Notes: generated from the letters alone by a model not told the origin. A stretch of 12,471 nucleotides of DNA from Chitinophagaceae bacterium (GCA_023251195.1 JAHEZG010000074.1:1-12471); one strand, 5' to 3'; positions 1 through 7,338 are shown, numbered from the stretch's first letter. Made by a program: numbers and translations.

Positions 1-185
1 AGTCAGGTGAGGCACAAATCAATGTAATTGATTTAAGCGGAAAAAAAGTTTTTGAAAGCACAACTACAGTGCTATCCGGCACTTCCAAAATTTCATTGCC
101 ACTTGAAACCATTTCTTCCGGAATGTTTTTAGTTAATGTAGAGTTGAACGGAACAACACAAACACTTAAGTTGGTTAAAATTTAA
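1..185 (+). CDS. 3' end of a T9SS type A sorting-domain protein (partial)
   Basis: Only the last 60 codons lie in the window; the frame is open from base 3 to the TAA at 183-185. The translated end (SGEAQINVIDLSGKKVFES ... ISSGMFLVNV ... LKLVKI) has the pattern of the Por/T9SS type A C-terminal sorting domain: a beta-strand with V-x-D-x-x-G-K, then the S-S-G-M-F-L-V-x-V strand, a hairpin, and a short basic end KLVKI. In this family the domain carries the protein through the outer membrane by the type IX system and is removed by the PorU sortase, which links the cargo to the surface or releases it. The function of the cargo cannot be known from this fragment. A strong terminator follows 26 bases after the stop, so this gene ends its own transcription unit. 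Confidence 0.85.
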   Translation, partial: SGEAQINVIDLSGKKVFESTTTVLSGTSKISLPLETISSGMFLVNVELNGTTQTLKLVKI

Positions 186-210
186 TCATTATTCATTCTG
201 AAATAATTTA

Positions 211-242
211 AATGCTGCCCCTGAAAAGGCAGCATTTTTTAT
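211..242 (+). terminator. Intrinsic terminator of the first T9SS cargo gene
   Basis: Perfect 9-bp stem AATGCTGCC (211-219) with GGCAGCATT (228-236), 8-nt loop, followed by a T-rich run to about 242. It sits 26 bases after the stop of the partial cargo gene and before the next + strand gene. The rest of the 186-351 gap is AT-rich. It holds only a weak promoter-like TAACTTTA at 328-335, with a TTG at 310-312 whose 15-nt spacing is shorter than the usual Bacteroidetes 17-23, so no promoter is called there. Confidence 0.85.
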
Positions 243-351
243 TTAATAATTTGGTGCGTGCAATGATTTTTTTTGAACAGGTAATGTTTTCTTTTTAAAG
301 AATTTTTAGTTGTCAGTTATTTTATGATAACTTTATAGAAGATTTAAACGA

Positions 352-3300
352 ATGAACATCCGGCATTTCTTACTTATACTTTTTTATTCAATGATAGCAT
401 GTGCAGTTAATGCGCAGGATCACAAAGCCATCAGTCAGGAGTTGCACTTCCGCGAAAACAAAAATCAATGGGATTCAAGAATCAATTTTATCGGATTCAT
501 GAATGGCGGTTGCATTTATTTAGAAAACAATACCATTTCATTTAAATTATTTAATGGAGAAGATTTAAAAAAAATGCATCCTAGAAAGGATAAGTATGTA
601 ACTGTTCACAGTCATATTTATAAAATGCATTTTCTGAATGCCAATCCGAACCCGGTAATAGTTAAAGAATCACCTTCAAGTGAGTATTATAATTATTTCA
701 TTGGAAACGATTCAACCAAATGGGCGAGCGGAGTAAAAACTTTTCAATCCATTACCTATCTGAATCTTTATCCGAATATCGATTTGCGTATTTACGGCAT
801 GGGTTTAACAATGAAGTATGATTTACTGGTTCATCCGGGTGCCGATATCAATAACATTAAAATCTCTTATGAAGGTGCCGATGATTTATCTGTTCAAAAC
901 GAAAATTTACACATCAAAACTTCGGTTGGCGAAATAATAGAAGCTGCCCCATTTTCTTACCAGAAAATTGCCTGGACTGTTTTACCGGTAAAGTGTAAGT
1001 ATGATTTAAAAAACAATTTGCTGCAGTTTGTTATGCAGGAAAAATACGACGGTACAAAAGATTTAATCATTGACCCAACATTGATATTCTCCACTTTCAC
1101 AGGATCAACCGCTGATAACTGGGGATTTACTGCTACATATGATGATGCAGGTGATTTGTACTTGGGTGGTTATGTAAATACCGAACAATTCGGTGGAGCT
1201 TATCCTGTAACTGCCGGTGCATTTCAAACAACATATGGTGGAGGAACAGGTGGCGGAAGCGGCAGCGGAAACGGAAATGGTTTTTCAAGCGACATGGGTA
1301 TTACCAAGTTTAACAGCACGGGTACAGCCATGATGTATTCCACCTACCTCGGTGGAAACGACAATGAAAATCCACACAGCTTATTTGTTAATTCAAACAA
1401 TCAACTTTGTGTTTATGGAAAAACTTATTCGGCAAATTATCCGGTAACTGCCGGTTGTTACGACAACACTTACAACGGCAACTCCGATATTGTTGTTACT
1501 GTTTTTAATACTACTGGAACTGCATTGATTGGCTCAACATACATAGGTGGAAGCGGACAAGATGGAATTAATTTTGATCCGCATGAATTTATTTTCGGCG
1601 GGTTAAAATATAATTATGGCGACGATGCACGGGGTGAAATTATTTGTGATCCGGCAAATGCCATTTATGTTGCCTCCTCCACCAACTCAACAGATTTTCC
1701 TGTTTCAGCCGGATGTTTTCAAGCAACAAGTGGCGGCGGTCAGGATGGTTGTGTTTTTAAATTAAATCCTACCTGCACATCACTTATCTTTTCAAGTTAC
1801 CTTGGCGGTAATGCTGAAGATGCGTGCTATTCGCTCGACAGAAAAGCCAGTGACAATACTTTGTACATAACAGGCGGAACCGGCAGCAATAATTTTCCGG
1901 CAGTGGCCGGTGGGGTTAACCCGGCTTATCTCGGTGGTAGTTGTGATGGATACCTTATTCATTTGAGTTCAAACGGAACCTCTGTTTTGAATTCCACTTT
2001 TCTCGGAACTTCTTTTTTTGATCAATCATACAATGTAAAATTGGATGAGGCCGAAGATGTTTATGTGGTGGGTTTAACAGAAGGTACATACCTGGTTACT
2101 GCCGGTACTTATAATAATCCGAACAGCGGCCAATTCATAACCAAGTTAGATCCGGCACTTTCAGCTATATCTGTTTCAACTGTTTTCGGTAATGGTAATG
2201 GATTGCCGAATATTTCACCAACTGCTTTTCTGGTTGATACTTGTGGTAACATATATGTTTGCGGATGGGGTACATCTCAAGCACTCTTTGGCCATACAAC
2301 CGATATGACCAATATGCCACTTACGCTCGATGCATTTCAAACCACAACAGATGGAACTGATTTTTATATCATAGCATTCAGCAGCAATGCCCAACAACTT
2401 TTATATGGAACTTATTTTGGTGGCAGCGGAGCAATTGAACATGTTGATGGTGGCACCAGTCGTTTTGATCGCAGAGGGTTTATATATGAAGCAATTTGTG
2501 CTGGTTGTGGTGGCAATTCCCTGACCCCGACTACTCCGGGTGTTTGGAGTAATACCAATAACAGTACAAACTGTAATGAGCTTGGTTTTAAAATGGAAAT
2601 TAATTTATTTGAAGTTACCGCTCAGGCAATTGCCGATCCTGCTGCTACCGGATGTGCACCGCTCACAGTTAATTTTGTGAACAACAGCGTAAATGCAACT
2701 CAATATTTTTGGGATTTTGGTGATGCCTCCGGAACCACATCAACCCTGTTTCAACCAACTTATACCTATAATGTTCCGGGCACTTATAGTGTTATGCTGA
2801 TTGCTGATAACCCAACCAGTTGTTTTGGTCCCGACACAGCTTATACAACAGTTATTGTTTTAAACACTTTTGTAAATGCCAACTTCAATGCAATTATAAA
2901 TGACTTGTGCGATTCGGTAATTGTAACTCTTTCAGGAACAAGCTCCGGTTCGGCCACTCAATTCAGCTGGACTTTCGGCGATGGAACCATAGGAAGCGGT
3001 CAAAATGTTTCGCATGTTTATTATAACGATAGTGTTGCCGTCATTTCATTTGTTATTACCCTGATAATTGATGATTCCACGGCATGCAATGCGGGCGATA
3101 CAGTTTCGCAAACCATAACTGTATTTCCAAAAGTAGATGCCGGAATCGGTAATCCTGATTTTACAGGATGTGCCCCGCTCGATTGTAATTTCTTTTATGT
3201 AGGTCAATCACAAACCAATGTAATTTGGGATTTTGGAGATTCATCGCCAACATCAACTTTATCAAATCCAACACATACCTATACAGTGCCCGGTACATAC

Positions 3301-3897
3301 ACCGTTACAGTTATTGGTTCTAATCCGGTAGCGTGTAATCTTGCTGATACTGCAACAAGTACTGTAACAGTTTTTGCTTATCCGCCCATTCCATCCTTTT
3401 CTGCTTCACCAACTACGGTTATGTTGTATGATCCAATCGTATTTACAAATACTACAATTGGTGGTTTAGAATATTACTGGATTTTTGGTGATGGCACAAC
3501 ATCAAGTGAATACAGTCCAACTCACATTTACGAAGATGGGGGCGATTTTCATGTTTGTTTATTGGTGAATACCTCAACTCCTTGTCCTGATTCGGTTTGT
3601 CAAAAAGTAACCATACTTCTTCCGCAGGCGGTTGATGTTCCAAATGCATTTTCGCCAAACGGTGATGGATTTAACGATATACTTTATGTTAAAGGCCAGG
3701 GAATCACTGAGTTTATTTTTAAAGTTTTTAACCGGTGGGGCGAAAAAGTTTTTGAAACAACCGACCTTCATATTGGTTGGGATGGAATTTATAAAACCAA
3801 GCCTCAGGATATGGATGTATATGTTTGGGAATTGAATGCAACTTTGGAAGACGGCACAAGTGTAGTCAGAAGTGGAAATGTTTCGTTACTCAGATGA
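352..3897 (+). CDS. Large T9SS type B (gliding-motility-associated C-terminal) surface protein with propeller repeats and PKD domains
   Basis: An 1181-residue secreted protein. Residues 1-21 form a signal peptide ending A-V-N-A before Q22. Residues about 32-240 match the DUF7948-type N-terminus (ENKNQWD near 36; M-K-Y-D-L-L-V-H-P-G). Then the S-T-[YF]-x-G-G motif recurs near 247, 330, 395, 481, 548, 609 and 686, as in SBBP-type beta-propeller repeats; seven copies suggest one seven-bladed propeller (inference). A Gly/Ser-rich insert lies at 296-310. The block RFDRRGFIYEAICAGCGG (from 704) with C716, C719 and C741 is typical of the family. Four PKD domains have W-x-F-G-D cores at 787, 873, 959 and 1043. 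Residues 1094-1181 (AFSPNGDGFND, FNRWGEKVFE, ending GNVSLLR) form the type B sorting domain. Such proteins are T9SS cargo, often adhesins; the ligand is unknown. The stop overlaps the first possible ATG of the porP/sprF gene, which suggests coupling. Confidence 0.9.
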   Translation: MNIRHFLLILFYSMIACAVNAQDHKAISQELHFRENKNQWDSRINFIGFMNGGCIYLENNTISFKLFNGEDLKKMHPRKDKYVTVHSHIYKMHFLNANPNPVIVKESPSSEYYNYFIGNDSTKWASGVKTFQSITYLNLYPNIDLRIYGMGLTMKYDLLVHPGADINNIKISYEGADDLSVQNENLHIKTSVGEIIEAAPFSYQKIAWTVLPVKCKYDLKNNLLQFVMQEKYDGTKDLIIDPTLIFSTFTGSTADNWGFTATYDDAGDLYLGGYVNTEQFGGAYPVTAGAFQTTYGGGTGGGSGSGNGNGFSSDMGITKFNSTGTAMMYSTYLGGNDNENPHSLFVNSNNQLCVYGKTYSANYPVTAGCYDNTYNGNSDIVVTVFNTTGTALIGSTYIGGSGQDGINFDPHEFIFGGLKYNYGDDARGEIICDPANAIYVASSTNSTDFPVSAGCFQATSGGGQDGCVFKLNPTCTSLIFSSYLGGNAEDACYSLDRKASDNTLYITGGTGSNNFPAVAGGVNPAYLGGSCDGYLIHLSSNGTSVLNSTFLGTSFFDQSYNVKLDEAEDVYVVGLTEGTYLVTAGTYNNPNSGQFITKLDPALSAISVSTVFGNGNGLPNISPTAFLVDTCGNIYVCGWGTSQALFGHTTDMTNMPLTLDAFQTTTDGTDFYIIAFSSNAQQLLYGTYFGGSGAIEHVDGGTSRFDRRGFIYEAICAGCGGNSLTPTTPGVWSNTNNSTNCNELGFKMEINLFEVTAQAIADPAATGCAPLTVNFVNNSVNATQYFWDFGDASGTTSTLFQPTYTYNVPGTYSVMLIADNPTSCFGPDTAYTTVIVLNTFVNANFNAIINDLCDSVIVTLSGTSSGSATQFSWTFGDGTIGSGQNVSHVYYNDSVAVISFVITLIIDDSTACNAGDTVSQTITVFPKVDAGIGNPDFTGCAPLDCNFFYVGQSQTNVIWDFGDSSPTSTLSNPTHTYTVPGTYTVTVIGSNPVACNLADTATSTVTVFAYPPIPSFSASPTTVMLYDPIVFTNTTIGGLEYYWIFGDGTTSSEYSPTHIYEDGGDFHVCLLVNTSTPCPDSVCQKVTILLPQAVDVPNAFSPNGDGFNDILYVKGQGITEFIFKVFNRWGEKVFETTDLHIGWDGIYKTKPQDMDVYVWELNATLEDGTSVVRSGNVSLLR

Positions 3898-3908
3898 TGA
3901 TTAGTATT

Positions 3909-4925
3909 ATGCAAAAAAAAATTACCGCCCTGTTTTTAATCCTGCTCATGAGTAACCTTGTGAATGCTCAGGATATTCATTTCTCACAATACTATGCTTC
4001 ACCAATGACTGTAAATCCGGCTTATACCGGAATGTTTAACGGCACATACCGAGTAGGTGCCAATTATCGCAATCAATGGGCGAGCGTTACTGTACCTTAT
4101 AAAACCTTTGCTGCATACGGCGATTTTGGTTTAATGCATAAGCCCTTTAACAAATATTTTATTGGCGCAGGTTTATCATTGGTAAATGATGTGGCCGGGG
4201 ATGGAAACCTGGCGGTTACAAAACTCACCGGAAACGGTGCATTTCATTATGCATTAGATGGTTCAAAAAATTATTACCTGTCAGTTGGTTTGCAGGCTTC
4301 ATACATTCAAAAAAAAATAGACTGGAACAAATTGTACTTTGATCGGCAGTGGGACGATGTAAATTTTAACAGAAGCCGGCCGAGTTTTGAAACAGGCTAT
4401 TCTCCTGCATTTCATTATTTCGATTTTCAAATTGGTGCATTGTATTCATTCATTGTGAATGCAAAAGTTGGTGGTTATTTATCCGCATCATTATCGCATG
4501 CCCTTCGACCTAAAGATTCTTTTTATGGCGCTGATTATAAATTGGGCGGACGGCCGCAATTAAGTGCCGGCGTTAACATTGATATCACTAAAGCATTTAC
4601 TTTTTATCCGAGTTTTTATTATCAGAATCAAAAAAATGCATCTGAACTTTTAACCGGAATAATGATGAGTTACAAACTCGCACCGGATGAACCAGCAAGC
4701 AATAAAATTTATTTCGGCACCTATATTCGAATGAAGGACGCATGGTATCCGGTAGTTGGATATGAATTTTCAAACATTCGGGTATTGCTTAACTATGATA
4801 TTAATTATTCTGAATTGCAACCCGCCAGTCAGGGGCGTGGAGCATTGGAACTATCCATTCAATACATTGGTAATTTTGGCAAACCTCCAAGAGGTATTAT
4901 TGATATGCCTTGTCCGAGGTTTTAA
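3909..4925 (+). CDS. PorP/SprF family type IX secretion system outer-membrane protein
   Basis: With the chosen ATG the product is 338 residues: a signal peptide of about 20 residues (MQKK-I-T-A-L-F-L-I-L-L core, cut after V-N-A before QD), then the family's conserved start QDIHFSQYYASPMTVNPAYT and G-x-Y-R-x-x-x-x-Y-R-x-Q-W, and a predicted beta-barrel body ending in MPCPRF. Family members sit in the outer membrane. Flavobacterium SprF is needed to secrete the partner adhesin SprB, and PorP is a Porphyromonas T9SS component. Genes of this family commonly lie next to type B cargo genes, as here, so this one probably serves the giant protein upstream. In-frame ATGs also occur at 3894 (ATGA overlap with the upstream stop) and 3897. 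I prefer 3909 because it gives a classic signal peptide with the basic KK near the start, but the five-residue longer form cannot be excluded. No terminator separates it from the lepB fragment that follows. Confidence 0.88.
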   Translation: MQKKITALFLILLMSNLVNAQDIHFSQYYASPMTVNPAYTGMFNGTYRVGANYRNQWASVTVPYKTFAAYGDFGLMHKPFNKYFIGAGLSLVNDVAGDGNLAVTKLTGNGAFHYALDGSKNYYLSVGLQASYIQKKIDWNKLYFDRQWDDVNFNRSRPSFETGYSPAFHYFDFQIGALYSFIVNAKVGGYLSASLSHALRPKDSFYGADYKLGGRPQLSAGVNIDITKAFTFYPSFYYQNQKNASELLTGIMMSYKLAPDEPASNKIYFGTYIRMKDAWYPVVGYEFSNIRVLLNYDINYSELQPASQGRGALELSIQYIGNFGKPPRGIIDMPCPRF

Positions 4926-5352
4926 TCCAGAATCTATTTTCCCTGGTGATCTGAAGCACTTTCCTTACAACTTTGATAATTATGTACCGATTGTGTTGCC
5001 GAAGAAAGGTGTAACATTTAATCTCACTCCTGAAAATATTGCGCTCGATAGCAGAATTATTTCCGATTGCGAACTACACAAACTTGAAATGGGCGGCGAT
5101 AAATTTGTGATTGATGGAAAAGAATCCTCCAATTACACTTTCGCAATGGATTATTACTGGATGATGGATGATAACCGCCACAACAGCGCCGACTCACGCT
5201 TCTTTGGTTTCATTCCGGAAGATCACATTGTAGGTAAAGCATGGTTCATCTGGATGAGTTGGGATAAAGACGGAAATTTCTTCAGCAAGATTCGCTTGGG
5301 AAGAATATTCAACGGAATACACGGGGAGAATAACTGCATTCGATTTTTATAA
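4924..5352 (+). pseudogene. lepB: 3' fragment of signal peptidase I (lepB), catalytic N-terminal half missing
   Basis: About 142 codons resemble the distal part of Bacteroidetes-type signal peptidase I (S26 family): P-E-S-I-F-P, NFDNY-x-P-I-V-L-PKKG, D-G-K-E-S-S-N-Y-T-F-x-MDYYWMM, then the box E region DDNRHNSADSRFFGFIPEDH and IVGKAWFIWMSWD. A complete enzyme also needs an N-terminal membrane anchor, the S-M-x-P-T box with the catalytic Ser, and the Lys-bearing R-x-x-G-L-P-G-D box; none is present. The similarity begins right at the porP stop, in the +1 frame relative to porP. No ATG with a plausible start context precedes it; the frame stays open upstream to an ATG at 4756, but only as a shadow inside porP. 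The expected MGDNR reads MDDNR (GAT for a Gly codon near 5167), which fits loss of function. I infer a remnant left by a deletion or rearrangement; a mis-assembly or a fused, still translated product are alternatives. Confidence 0.8.
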
Positions 5353-5357
5353 ATAAA

Positions 5358-5393
5358 AAAGGTGAGTTGATTTTCAACTCACCTTTATTATTT
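5358..5393. terminator. Bidirectional intrinsic terminator between lepB fragment and exported YceI gene
   Basis: Perfect 13-bp stem AAAGGTGAGTTGA (5358-5370) with TCAACTCACCTTT (5374-5386), 3-nt loop. A-rich on the left (5351-5360) and T-rich on the right (to about 5393), so it can stop transcription from both sides. It lies between the converging porP/lepB fragment (+) and yceI (-) units. Because it follows the lepB fragment directly, it was probably the original lepB terminator. Confidence 0.88.
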
Positions 5394-5411
5394 GCCTGAT
5401 ATTATCAGCAA

Positions 5412-6065
5412 TTAAATTTTCTTCAACTCCAGATTAACTCTGATTACAACATCAGTACTTACAACCGATGTTCCTTCCGAAACAACATTCCAGTTAATCT
5501 TGTAATCCAAACGATTGATAGTTGTAGTAGCAACATACCCTGCCTTTGTATTTCCGTAACCATCAGGTTTTGTTCCTCCGTAAGTAACATCATAAGTTAC
5601 AGGTTGTGTTACATCGCGGATGGTCAAGTTGCCGGTGAGTTTATATTTATTATCTGCAATGTGTTCAAACGACGAACTCTTGAATGTCATCTTCGGGAAT
5701 TTTTCAGCATTGAAAAAATCATCGCTCTTCAAATGATTATCGCGAACATCATAATCAGTATCAATCGAATTTACATCTACTGAAAATTCAACCTGTGCAT
5801 CGCTCATGTCATCTTTCGAATAACTCATTTTACCATCAAATACTTTAAACTTTCCTTCCATTTCAGAAACACCTAAATGCATAACAGTAAATTTTACATT
5901 GGAATGTCCAGGGTCGCAAGTCCAGATGGTTGCTTCTGCCGGAAGTTTTGTCCAGTTAATTTCTTTTGCCGGAACAATTATTCTGTTAGTTTTAAATGAA
6001 CCAATTACGAATGCACTTCCAAAAAGAAATGCAATTACTGTTAATGCTGTTAGAATTTTTTTCAT
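5412..6065 (-). CDS. YceI family protein, exported/periplasmic form
   Basis: 217 residues. Residues 1-23 (MKKI then a hydrophobic stretch to about I21) form a signal peptide or uncleaved anchor, so the protein should act outside the cytoplasm. The YceI domain runs from about 47 to 217: W-T-C-D-P-G-H-S-N-V-K-F-T-V-M-H-L at 48-64, G-K-F at 71-73, V-D-V-N-S-I-D-T at 96-103, R-D-N-H-L-K-S-D-D-F-F at 108-118, F-P-K-M-T-F at 123-128, L-T-G-N-L-T-I-R at 143-150, and the final N-R-L-D-Y-x-I-x-W-N at 184-193. Known YceI proteins have a lipocalin-like barrel that binds polyisoprenoid lipids; the physiological role is uncertain. It lies 98 bp behind marR on the same strand with no clear promoter or terminator between, so it is probably co-transcribed with marR. 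C50 is the only cysteine. Confidence 0.92.
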   Translation of the reverse strand: MKKILTALTVIAFLFGSAFVIGSFKTNRIIVPAKEINWTKLPAEATIWTCDPGHSNVKFTVMHLGVSEMEGKFKVFDGKMSYSKDDMSDAQVEFSVDVNSIDTDYDVRDNHLKSDDFFNAEKFPKMTFKSSSFEHIADNKYKLTGNLTIRDVTQPVTYDVTYGGTKPDGYGNTKAGYVATTTINRLDYKINWNVVSEGTSVVSTDVVIRVNLELKKI

Positions 6066-6163
6066 GATTTTGATTGTTGTTTAATTGTTTAATTCTGAAT
6101 TTTATTTTGATTTGTTTTTAATTTTATTTTATCTGTATTAGATTGAATTTGCTTCTTGCGCTC

Positions 6164-6613
6164 CTACCCTCTCAGTTTATCAAGCAGTTCGTTTAATTGC
6201 TTTGCTTCCTTTTGAGTCAGTGTTTTCATACTCTCTTCCATGTCTTCCATTTCCACATCGAGTTTGCTCAAGAGTTTTAATCCTTTTGCAGTGATTAAAA
6301 CATTCACTGCTCTGCGGTCTTCGGGACAAACTGTGCGCTCTACTAAACCTTTGGCAATTAATTTATCTACGATGCGCGATGCATTACTCATCTTATCAAT
6401 CATTCGGTCAATCAGCAAATTGACTGTGGCAGGTTTTGGATGCTGTCCACGAAGGATGCGCAGAATGTTGAACTGCTGAGTGGATATACCGTGCTTCTTT
6501 AACACGCTGTTATGATTGGTATTCATCCAGGCAACGGTGTAAACAAGGTTCACTGCCATTCTGTGAAACTCACTTTTGAATTTCTTCTGCTTGATAGCTT
6601 CTTCAATTTTCAT
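6164..6613 (-). CDS. MarR family winged-helix transcriptional regulator
   Basis: 149 residues from the ATG at 6613, the usual size for MarR proteins. An N-terminal helix for dimerisation (1-40) is followed by the winged helix-turn-helix at about 44-110: G-I-S-T-Q-Q-F-N-I-L-R-I-L at 42-54, the recognition-helix region K-M-S-N-A-S-R-I-V-D-K-L at 74-85, and the wing C-P-E-D-R-R-A-V-N-V-L-I-T at 96-108 with the family's D-R-R signature. A C-terminal dimer helix ends at G149. MarR proteins usually repress their own gene and a divergent neighbour and let go on binding a small ligand or on oxidation. Here the divergent neighbour is a YceI gene and the shared gap holds a good operator candidate. C96 at the wing could be redox-sensitive, but that is speculation. 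An upstream ATG at 6721 in the same frame was rejected because it runs through the promoter and overlaps the divergent gene. Confidence 0.92.
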   Translation of the reverse strand: MKIEEAIKQKKFKSEFHRMAVNLVYTVAWMNTNHNSVLKKHGISTQQFNILRILRGQHPKPATVNLLIDRMIDKMSNASRIVDKLIAKGLVERTVCPEDRRAVNVLITAKGLKLLSKLDVEMEDMEESMKTLTQKEAKQLNELLDKLRG

Positions 6614-6637
6614 GACACGATTTCTGTTTTGATGACA

Positions 6638-6668
6638 CAAATATATGTTGGTACATTTAATGTTACAA
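6638..6668 (-). promoter_or_regulatory. Predicted marR promoter (Bacteroidetes TTG/TAnnTTTG type)
   Basis: Read on the - strand, TATATTTG (6645 down to 6638) matches the Bacteroidetes -7 consensus TAnnTTTG exactly, and TTG (6668-6666) lies 20 nt upstream, within the usual -33 spacing. The start of transcription would fall near 6630-6634, giving a leader of about 20 nt before the marR ATG at 6613. The promoter is covered by the inverted repeat at 6642-6674, as expected for autorepression. Confidence 0.6.
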
Positions 6669-6674
6669 CATATA
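6642..6674. promoter_or_regulatory. Candidate MarR operator: 9+9 bp inverted repeat in the divergent marR/yceI gap
   Basis: TATATGTTG (6642-6650) and CAACATATA (6666-6674) are perfect inverted copies around a 15-nt spacer. After two mismatches the inner bases pair again (GTAC/GTTAC region). The symmetry centre is near 6658, roughly midway between the marR start (6613) and the yceI start (6712). The repeat covers the -33 and most of the -7 element of the predicted marR promoter. On the + strand a TTG (6648-6650) is followed 20 nt later by TATAAACA (6671-6678), a poor -7 match that may serve the divergent yceI. Binding by the adjacent MarR protein is inference. Confidence 0.55.
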
Positions 6675-6711
6675 AACAAAAATAATTTCAAACAATTAAA
6701 ATCTAAACAAA

Positions 6712-7260
6712 ATGGCAACATGGAAAATTGAAGCCTCTCATACCGAGATCAACTTCAAAACAAGACACCTGCTTATCTCTACTGTAAGCGGACACTTCTC
6801 AAAATTCGAAGGAACAGTAGAAGCGAACAGCTCAGACTTCACTGATGCACAGATTAATTTCTCTGCAGACATTGACAGCATCACTACTAAAGATGAAAGA
6901 CGCGATGGTCATTTAAAGTCGCCTGATTTTTTTGATGCCGCAAATCATCCTAAACTTTTGTTTGTGTCAAAATCACTGACAAAAAATGCAGTTGGTGAAT
7001 ATGAATTAACCGGCGACTTAACTATTCGCGGAATAACCAAGGAAGTGAAACTGAATGTTTCATTCAACGGAAGCGCTAAAACTTTCGGCGGAACAGAAGT
7101 AGCTGCTTTTGAAATTACCGGAAGCATTAACCGTTTTGATTTCGGATTACAATGGAATGCTTTAACTGAAGTTGGAGGCATTGCCCTCGGAGAACAAGTG
7201 AAAATCGAAGCCAATGTTGAATTAAACAAAGTGGTTGCGGAAACACTTCAGGCAGCTTAA
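6712..7260 (+). CDS. YceI family protein, cytoplasmic form
   Basis: 182 residues with no signal peptide: the protein starts MATWKIEASHTEINF, so the YceI domain begins at once. Motifs match the exported paralogue in the same order: S-H-T-E-I-N-F-K-T-R-H at 9-19, G-H-F-S-K-F at 27-32, A-D-I-D-S-I-T-T, R-R-D-G-H-L-K-S-P-D-F-F, H-P-K-L-L-F, L-T-G-D-L-T-I-R-G-I-T-K-E-V, N-R-F-D-F-G-L-Q-W-N, then E-x-x-I-x-L-G-E-x-V-K-I-E-x-N. The family folds as a lipocalin-like barrel binding isoprenoid-type lipids; many Bacteroidetes carry such short cytoplasmic copies beside a MarR gene. The start lies 98 bp from the divergent marR start, and the shared gap holds the inverted repeat described separately, so MarR control is likely. 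It ends in its own terminator and is a single-gene unit. Confidence 0.92.
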   Translation: MATWKIEASHTEINFKTRHLLISTVSGHFSKFEGTVEANSSDFTDAQINFSADIDSITTKDERRDGHLKSPDFFDAANHPKLLFVSKSLTKNAVGEYELTGDLTIRGITKEVKLNVSFNGSAKTFGGTEVAAFEITGSINRFDFGLQWNALTEVGGIALGEQVKIEANVELNKVVAETLQAA

Positions 7261-7282
7261 TTAAAACCTGAATTAATATTTG

Positions 7283-7319
7283 AATCGCTGCATGCTGCAA
7301 AGTGTGCGGCGATTTTTTA
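7283..7319 (+). terminator. Intrinsic terminator of the cytoplasmic yceI gene
   Basis: Stem AATCGCTGCA (7283-7292) with TGCGGCGATT (7305-7314), ten pairs with one G-T wobble, 12-nt loop, then a T-run through about 7319. It lies 22 bases after the yceI stop. Confidence 0.75.
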
Positions 7320-7338
7320 TTTACATATTAATAAAATG

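Noticed and set aside
352..414. Possible lipoprotein signal (C17 in the first protein)
   Set aside because: The residues before C17 do not form a good lipobox, and a standard cut after A-V-N-A before Q22 fits a T9SS cargo better.
6614..6721. Longer marR starting from the ATG at 6721
   Set aside because: It would translate through the consensus promoter and the palindrome and overlap the divergent yceI start; the extra residues are unlike any MarR N-terminus, while the ATG at 6613 gives the normal family length.
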